64,000 nt of DNA from Cyclotella cryptica. Taxonomy: Eukaryota; Bacillariophyta; Thalassiosirophyceae; Thalassiosirales; Thalassiosiraceae. Location of the stretch: NCBI GenBank assembly GCA_013187285.1, contig JABMIG010000273.1:124001-188000 (forward strand). The letters run 5' to 3'. Positions 56,489 through 64,000 of this stretch are shown here, in pieces. Positions within the stretch are counted from its first letter, which is position 1, and each line of letters begins with the position of its first letter. A program made the translations under genes and the position numbers. The notes below the pieces were generated by a model that saw only the letters and a program-made list of their open reading frames with translations, did not search any database and was not told the origin of the DNA.

Positions 56489-58400
56489 ATGACATGTTGT
56501 AGACATGTTGGTTTGTTGATGAACTTTAGTCATTCATTTTGGGAACACTGTAGTGGCTACGGTGTGGAAGATGCACACCTGGTGCTTTGCTGCTCAGCAT
56601 ATGCTGTTGGTATTCTGAGTAAGAATAAGGGCTGCATATTTGATCCATGTGCACAACCAGTATTTTGCCTTGCACCCTTGTTGGAATCAATAGAGGGGTG
56701 CCTTAGTGATCTTATGGGCAGATGCAATGGTGACATGTTGCTTATTGGCTGCATGTTGCTTGACGGTTTTAGTGTGTTCCTTTCCAGCCCTGCCAATGCT
56801 GTCATCCAAGAAGACTCTCTGTTGCTGGTCAAGCAAGTGCAGAAAGTGTTGGACAGGTGCTTATCTTGGGGTTTGTGGTGGGATGTGGACGGTGGTGCAA
56901 CACTGTCAACATTTGGTATTGAGTCTGTGCTGTACTCAATGATGGATGAGAGGAGATTGTACTCATTAAGAGAAGTGCTTGTATGAACAGGAGATGTAAG
57001 CATACAAAAGAAATTTATTTCTTTTCCTGCTGACTGTTGTCCATCCATCATGGAACAACTATGTCCTCCAACTCTGCAGTAATCTTGTGCCTGGGCTCAC
57101 AGAAGCTTATGCTCCTTATAAGCCCCTTTGGGACGCTAGCCAACCAGCATCTTGTTACACAAGCACTCTTTTCATCAAAAGCTGGAATTGATTGATGAGT
57201 TTGAACTTATGGTAATGCTGGCAACTGCAAGATGTGTTGGGTCCGTGTTCCAACTTCTGTTGCTCTTGGCATTGCTGTATTTAGACTTACTTGTTATGGT
57301 GTTGATGGAATAGTCATCCTTGGTAGAGACACCAACACCATTTGCCAACTCTTTGCATTTCTACTAATGAAGTGACTTAGACTATCAAAGCAGATCGGAG
57401 ATGGCATTAGCCTGGGTTTTATTGGTGCCAGGGCATTGGTATGGTCTTGTCTGTTGTCTGCAAAAAAATGGACTAGGATGTCAACCAAGGAGGTTACATT
57501 ATGCATGTGGGAGTATCTGTGGGTATCATAGATTTTTTTGTCAACTTTGTAAATATCTCATCCCCATTCATGCTGGAGGGCTGCTTGTAGGTTGGTTAGA
57601 ACCATGTGAGTGATTGTACCATCTGGCACGGTTGATGCAGTAGGACAACACCAAGTTCACAATGGCACAAAGCTCCTCCATGTTGCTGGAGACTTTTTGC
57701 CAATCAAATTGAAAGGTGATGATGGCTATGGCATTAGCGGTGTTAAGGGTGTCCTGTTTGGAAGGACAGAGGACTCCTTGCGTACTTCTTGGATTTGATC
57801 AGAGAGATGGAGCTTATTTACTCCTTTGCGGCACCCATCAATGTTGTAGAGAACATGGTCAGTGATTTGGGTACCAATGATGGCCATGATGGCTTTGGTG
57901 GCACCTTTTTAGTGCATAAGCATAAGGTGGCTTGAATGGGGTAATTGCAATGGTTAGCTTTGACTTTCACTTTTGTGTGGGTGGGCTTGGTTTGGACAGT
58001 GCTTCCAGTTGCATTGGCTTGTTTGGTGGCTTCATTAATGATGCTGTTGATGGTGATTGGATTGGATGTGGGTGAGATCATTGGTCTTTGCCTTCAAGAG
58101 CAACCCTCCTGCCATGGCACTGTATATCATTGTAGCACAAGCCAAGGAGACTGGATAACACGTCAATGAGGTTCTCAACTTGATCATGTGGAAATGATAA
58201 GAGTCATCATAGACAAGCGAGAGTTGTGTGATGGATTGGTTGCAACAGGCCAGAATGTTGCAAAGGCAGTGTATTAGGCTTTGCTCATTTTCCGCTAGAT
58301 GTGGAAAGTTGGTTCGCCCATTCTCAGGTGGACAAGTGGTGATGATCAGTGCAGAAGAGGGGTAGAATGCTTGCAAATTTTGTTGAGAGAAATAAGTCAT
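56489..58400 (-). pseudogene. unassigned decayed ORFs
   Basis: Long overlapping frames exist on both strands at 56,489-57,051 (165 codons plus, 164 codons minus), and minus-strand frames continue at 57,294-57,506, 57,818-58,081 and 58,035-58,400 (YDDSYHFHMIKLRTSLTCYP; SICFDSLSHF-type text). I favour the minus strand because coding-like pieces line up in it, but no domain is recognisable. The whole could be one broken element or gene. Confidence 0.3.
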
Positions 58401-60523
58401 TTAGGGAAAGCATGACTGCAACACTGACTTCAAATCATACAATTGAATTAATTTTTTATGAATGTAAATAATGTGTGTTCAGAGTTACACACAAGAATGG
58501 CATTCACAGAATGGCATTCACAATGAATGGCCCTTGTCTCTAATCAGACTATTATGCAACATCATACATAATAGACTAGCTATTAGTAATATTAATAGGT
58601 GGGATCCAATTTGCATTAGTGCATATTTATTGGTTTTGCATGATCATGATTACATGAACCACGTGTGCATGTCTTTGCTGGACTGCAGCACTCCCATGAG
58701 AGGTGAATTCCTAATCTTGCTCACTCAGTCTTTAACAAACAATGTATAGGGGATAGCTTCTACAAACTACTGCAATTCTGAGAGCTAGCAATGCACAGAG
58801 GTGGTGATACTGGTGTCTTTGTTGGATTATGCGCCTGTGAGATAGCATGGGATGAATTCAATTTACATAAGTGCATTTTTGTGGTGAGTTCAGTTTGATT
58901 ATGCTACTATGCAGGTTGGTAAGATGGCTTGGTTGGATTGCTGCACTAGTGCAGGAAGGGAACTCTGAACCTTATGTTCAGTCAGTCATCAACACATGAC
59001 ATACAGGGGGTTTGTTTTCAACGAAGCTTACAACTCTGCAAGACAGCAATGGAGGGAGGTGGTGATTCTAGTTTCTCTGTTGGATTCAGTGAGATATATT
59101 GATAATGTGTTGGATACAATTTATTGCAGCTCATGATTGTGGTTAGTTATGTGTGAGAACATGAACCTTGGAGAGTTTTTAACAAATGTATTAGAATTTA
59201 GCGAGATAGTTTTGTGACAACCATATTGGTTGGATTGGCTTCCTCAAAGCTGATAATTGATCTAGATTACAGGTTGGATTACATCCATTGTTTTAATATC
59301 ATCAACTATCAGTCAATTCATAGCAAGGCAAATAGACCAGGGATCACTTTTGCATTAAACCTGGGTTCTCAGTTTTGGGTATGAGTCAGATTGGATTGGG
59401 TAAACACTTGAGCATAGCTTGCGGGTCTGGTTGGAGATAGATCATAGTTACGATATGTAGGAAAAGTATCTTGGGGGCATGAGCCCAATAGAGTCCTGGG
59501 GTGTATGACCTACTGTCTAGCAAAGTGGAAGTAGAAGGATTCATTAAATTGATACATCATTTAGATTAAAACTCTGGTAATCACAAGATAAGTTAGATTA
59601 TATGCCATGCTACTTGCTATGGTTCTCTCAGGATGCACTTGTATCTTGCAGTAATCAGTTATCTTTTTATGGTATTTGAGAAGTATTGAGGAGCAATTGA
59701 TAGATTATAGATATATCAAGCATACATGCCAATGCACTTTATCTAAACCCTTTCAGTGTGAAAGTTGTACAGTCTAAATTAATGACCATATGCCTTCTCA
59801 CAACAGTCCCCCTCTCAATGGCAAGAATCTATCTGTCATGAGTTGAAAAAAGTAGTTACAGTATCATAACAACTCCACTGCCATTTTCCTTAAATGACAA
59901 GGTGGAAAAAATGATGTGAAGTAGAAACATCATGATTTTCAATAATTGTGTACTATGATTATGTACATGAGTAAGAATTGATCACAGGCTCCTTTAACTA
60001 AATCAAGGTGGAACCGTGCTTGATAAATTAACTACATCCATTAAGTTGTCTAAGCGTTACTTCTGGTTTTTCAACATGACAAAAGGCCAACAGTCCTCAG
60101 TGCTTGTTACTTCAAACCAGGTGGCCCTTTTCAACGCAGTGCAAACAACTATTGTAAGCAGGGTATGATGTTGGTGTCACAAGTAATCTGAGAATGGAAT
60201 TAGTAAATTGTTCATGTGATACCTGGCATAGATGAATCACCCAAAAACCTAGATTATCATCACTCCAGATCCTTCTTAACTCACAGTTGGAAGCAAAACA
60301 ACAACCCAAAGACTTTATGCCAATATTTCTACATAAAACAAAAGTAGAATAATCATTTTCAGCACAATTATGAAGTATTCTATGAAGCAAAGTATTATGT
60401 TGAATGTAACTGAATTTGCATATTTCCAGTGCAATCTTTGATGCTATTGGGGATCTAGTCATCATCACTTGCAGCCATAGGCTTCATCTCTCAAAGCCTC
60501 ATTTATGCTATTAGGGATCTATT
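58401..60523. other. AT-rich noncoding DNA with diverged duplications
   Basis: Stretches at about 58.68-58.86 kb and 58.94-59.10 kb share order and content (GCACT...GTGCAGGAA, GGTGGTGAT, TTGTTGGATT), suggesting old tandem duplication. No gene seen. Confidence 0.4.
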
Positions 60524-60607
60524 CTATGTCAATTACTTGTGTAGAGTTAGACTCTCAAACCTTATGCTATGTCAATTACTTGTGTAGAGTTAGACTCCCA
60601 AACCTTA
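60524..60607 (+). repeat. two tandem 43-bp repeats
   Basis: CTATGTCAATTACTTGTGTA...CAAACCTTA occurs twice in direct succession (60,524 and 60,567) with one difference. Confidence 0.95.
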
Positions 60608-61794
60608 AGGGTAGCAACATTTTGCATTCCTCCACCATGCAACAACAAATGGGGATGCTGGCCAAGATGTCAAGAGGTGCAAGTGACTTTTGTACCCACC
60701 AAAAGTGAGGCAGGTGTTGTTGCAATCAACTTATCTAGATTACTAAGTAACACACATAGAGACCAAACGTACTGCTTTGTCATGTATCAGGTACTATTTG
60801 ATGAATGATATGACTTTGACTAATGACCTTTTTGTGTGTACACACTGTAGGACTACATCTTTATTAGTGCTGGTAACTACATAAAATATCTTCCTAGGGA
60901 TATGTGGTTTTACGTATAGGAGATTATCCATATAAAGATTTGCCTCAAGGAGTACTCACAAGCAATCAGGGTGTCTTCTTTTGTTTCTTGAATGACTGAA
61001 GGTGTCCAGTCAAGCCCAAGTGGTCTTCTTACCAAATGGTGGATAGTGTTTGAATTAGCATCTATCACTTGAATACAGAATTTTTGTAACAACATGAGAT
61101 ACACAATCAAATGTTATGTTAACCCCAAGTAGGAGTAGAAAATTCAGAAGCAATCAATCTAAGTAAACATATGTTCCAGTTGTGGATCCCCATCAACCCA
61201 GTGTTGCGGTGAGTTTCATGGAGCAACAACCTGTTTGTGCTGAATTTCAATCAACCATTGGCAAAGTGAGTTGCTAAAACATATGGCACTTGAAAAATAG
61301 CAGCTATCAATGAAAATGGCAGCATGGTTGGGTTCTGAAAGTTTGGTTGCCAAACCAGCTAAGTTGAGAAACATAGCAACTGAATCAAAGAGCATTGACT
61401 GTTTTTGAAAACAGTGTTAGACTGATTTCAGCCATGGCTACTATTTTTTTGGTTGCTAATTATTTTTGGTGACCCTCGGAGTGTACGGTTGCTATTGTTT
61501 TAGTAGCTGACGTTGAAATTGCAGCCACGATCATCATTTTACAATATTTACCGCTGCTAAAATAGGATCTTGCTTACATGGAATGTTAAGACAGTACATC
61601 ACTCCAAGCAAAATGCACCAATTTGCACCCTCTCAATTAATGAGTCAGACACCTCAAATTTTTTCTCATTGCATTTTTCAGTATTGCATCATCCTTTTAC
61701 TTGGTCATTTCCTCATTTTTGAGTCAAATGCACCAATCACATCTCATTTCATTTTTCAGTGGTGTATCATCCTTCAGTCATTTCCTTTCTCCTA
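60608..61794. other. intergenic DNA
   Basis: No supported gene. Repeats of a TTTCATTTTTCAGT(A/G) phrase occur near 61,670 and 61,745. Confidence 0.35.
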
Positions 61795-63300
61795 AATTAT
61801 GAAGAAAGCACTAATTTGTTTGATATTGGCATGTTGACAGCCTTTCACAATGCCACTGTACATGTTTGCATGTTGGCTGCTGTGTTCCTGGTCAATAATG
61901 GCCATGGAGGCTTGCTTTATTTGCCACCAAGAGATGTACTGGAGGAAATATTTGATGAGTTCATTGACCAATACGATATTGGTTACACTAATAAGGCATT
62001 GGTTAATCCGTCAATGAAAATGGTAGACTACGAAAAGAGTGTACTTCAAAATGTGTCAGGAGTGATTGGTTCTCTCCTTTGCCAAGATTGAATGATAGGC
62101 AGTTTGTGCGTACCTTCTGTGTAAAAAGAAGAATGGCTGAAAACATTGTTTCATGCTTGGCTGATTTTGTCCCCTTTTGGCTGTCATCTGTTGATTGTTG
62201 TAGAAGGATGTCAATTGATCCACTAGTCAAATTTCTGGCTGCACAGAAAATGATACATTATGGAATATCTTATTCAGCCTTCAAGGATATTTCAAATGGG
62301 TGAGAGCACTGCTAGGCTATGTCTCGGGAAGCTTACTTGAGGAATTGTCAAGTGTCCATCTCTTTCAGATCTTTATTTGAGAGATCCTACAAAGAGTGGT
62401 GCCAAAAAGATAGTTGTACTGCACAAAAAAGTCTATGGTATTGATGGTTGCCTTGGCTGCCTTGATGTTACAACAATACATTGGTCCACTTGTCCTGTTG
62501 CTTGGAAAGGAAAATTTGAGAGCAAAGTGGGTTATCCAACCATTGGGATCAAAGCTGTTGCTGATTACAATTTGTGGATATTGCATAATGCTTTTGACTT
62601 TTCTGGATCCCTGAATGACATCAGTATCTGGGATAAATCACCATTGTTTGAATCTATGCCCGATGGTACCCACAACAACCTTGACTTCAAATTCAACATT
62701 GACGGTCAAGAATTTGATCACTTATATTATTTAGTTGATGGAATCTATGCATCACTTTCTCAAATCCTTGCAACAATAAATGATCCAGCAACTACTCTTG
62801 ATTGCTTTTTGTGCCAAAACAGGAAGGTTGGTGTAAATCAAACATAAGAGAGCATTTGGTGTTTTGAAGGAGAAAAAGTTCCTTCCTGTTGGCACCAAAT
62901 GTTTGTTGTACCATCGTGAAGATATGTTCTACCTTCTGAATGCAGCAATTGCCATGCATTACATGATGGTTCATGAACAAATTGGTATTGATGAAAGAGA
63001 GAGCAACAACTTTTATGACATAGGTGATTTGCAATTGGAGATGACCAGTAGTGAAGATGATGATGAGAGCAGCAATCAAAATACATTTAGTTTCTATTCA
63101 GAACATTGTTGGCAACTTTGACATGTCTAACGTGAGAGACAGTAGAGGAAAGTATTCAATCATCCAAGAGCATTGGAACGAACTGCACTCTGAGGAAAAT
63201 TCACTTAGGCTTCAGGATGCAGTGAAAAAGTTTGTATTTAAAAAACACAATGGGGATGATGGATCTCTAGACATTAATGAAATGGTGAATGACTAAGATC
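61795..63300 (+). pseudogene. PIF/Harbinger transposase (decayed)
   Basis: Plus-strand pieces in order: RRMAENIVSCLADFVPFW near 62.13 kb; then an open 156-codon frame, 62,377-62,847, with GCLGCLDVTTIHWSTCPVAW, VGYPTIGIKAVADYNLWILH and DFSGSLNDISIWDKSPLFES; then ERAFGVLKEKKFLPVG at 62.85 kb and an acidic tail (SSEDDDESSNQ). CLD, LND and ERAFG give the D-D-E catalytic set of the HARBI1/Tnp4 family, which acts as a cut-and-paste transposase with a Myb-like partner. A TAA lies just before ERAFG, a frame change separates the N-terminal part, and a last short frame ends at 63,296. I did not find terminal repeats or the partner. Confidence 0.78.
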
Positions 63301-63430
63301 ATTTGATTTATACTAATCTGTTATTAAATTAATTCTATTACAAAGGCTAAGATATCCTGCCGATTCCATTCAAACTTCCCCATATTTAGTGTTGACGCAA
63401 TAGCTCAATATTTTTGTTTCCAGCCAGTTC

Positions 63431-64000
63431 ATGTTGCATGCACGATGCATGATGGACTCAATAATGTCCACCACAAGGCCCCTCACAAACATCAAGTGGG
63501 GGACCACTGTTTACAAACAGACAATTGGGGTAATTACAGATGGAATCCTCCTTGTTAGGATGCCCTCCAACTGTAACAGTGTATTGCTTCTCCACATCCA
63601 AGTCATCAGCATTTTTTTGTCATTCAACTGCCAGCATCTTCTTGTCTCCATCAGCTACATCGCTGGAACCGACAATGGTGGCCTACCTTTGTCCAACCTC
63701 TTAATTCATAGTGCTAACTCCTCATTCTCCATTTGCAACCACAGCCACTTGTTTCTTACCTGGGCATCGATGAAATCAAAAACCTCACTGAAGTACAAAT
63801 GACAAACATCTGGAGGAGCCATGGCCATGACTTGATGATTGGCCAATGTCTGCATGACGTCATTGGCCTTCAACAGTCCTTCCTTGATGGTCTTGATTGA
63901 GACACTTGGAGATGCATGGGTACCAACAGCACTGGCAATACCTTCTATGACCCGGTTGATCACAAACTCTGTGGCCTTATTCTTCTTTGCACTGTCCCTC
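63431..64000 (-). pseudogene. unrecognised protein fragment with Cys/His motif, runs off the window
   Basis: The minus strand is open from beyond 64,000 to about 63,706 (VIEGIASAVGTHASPSVSIK, VMAMAPPDVCHLYFSEVFDF), then continues broken to about 63,431 with ICNYPNCLFVNSGPPLDVCE and CGG...VHHA. Cys/His clusters of the form C...C...HH suggest zinc binding. Family unknown; the N-terminus lies outside the window. Confidence 0.4.

Noticed and set aside
56489-56986. 165-codon plus-strand gene
   Set aside because: An equally long minus frame overlaps it and neither shows a domain, so no strand can be called.

Overview
This window is eukaryotic. It has short GT-AG introns, AT-rich intergenic DNA and a dense, layered population of transposable elements around very few host genes. 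The TALE-like homeobox gene, the PC-esterase-like membrane protein, the Helitron with a DUF6570-like region, the copia-type element and the integrase/CXC transposase together suggest a stramenopile, most likely a diatom. That assignment is inference from protein style, not proof.

Layout. 1-8.1 kb (+): a small three-exon gene, then decayed coding sequence ending in an AlkB/2OG-oxygenase-like pseudogene, then a second pseudogene of unknown type. 8.6-26.0 kb (-): one Helitron whose net length is only about 6 kb. It has been opened up by three later insertions, each with its own target-site duplication: a Ty3/gypsy LTR element (13,445-20,369, TSD GCCAC) that itself holds a 473-bp MITE, a 2.85-kb CACTG-ended DNA transposon (20,747-23,599, TSD TC) and a pogo-like element (23,832-25,440, TSD TA). 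The CACTG element carries about eight tandem copies of a hairpin-bearing unit that looks like an exon, with splice-like borders at each end.

26.4-30.2 kb: a minisatellite, then an intact single-exon homeobox gene (640 aa). 30.5-33.8 kb: a palindrome-ended MITE abutting a TATA-flanked element with TGTTGG ends, which contains a solo LTR of the same Ty3 family. 33.8-45.9 kb: an old, badly decayed copia-like LTR element (-) interrupted by a second, better preserved Ty3/gypsy copy (35,903-42,395, TSD CGGTT). 45.9-49.5 kb: a second Helitron 5' fragment with its own MITE, plus three further MITEs. 49.5-53.8 kb: a three-level nest whose innermost element (50,261-53,263, TSD TATA) has about 100-bp palindrome-rich inverted repeats and encodes an integrase-like DDE protein with a C-terminal CXC domain; I read it as Ginger-like. 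53.8-55.9 kb: an intact PC-esterase-like gene bracketed by tandem duplications. 56-64 kb: unassigned decayed ORFs, noncoding DNA and a decayed PIF/Harbinger transposase.

Only the homeobox gene, the PC-esterase-like gene and perhaps the first small gene look like host genes. The rest is a stratified record of transposition, with insertion order readable from the duplications. The least explained items are the exon-like hairpin array in the CACTG element and the family of TATA-targeting, palindrome-ended elements.
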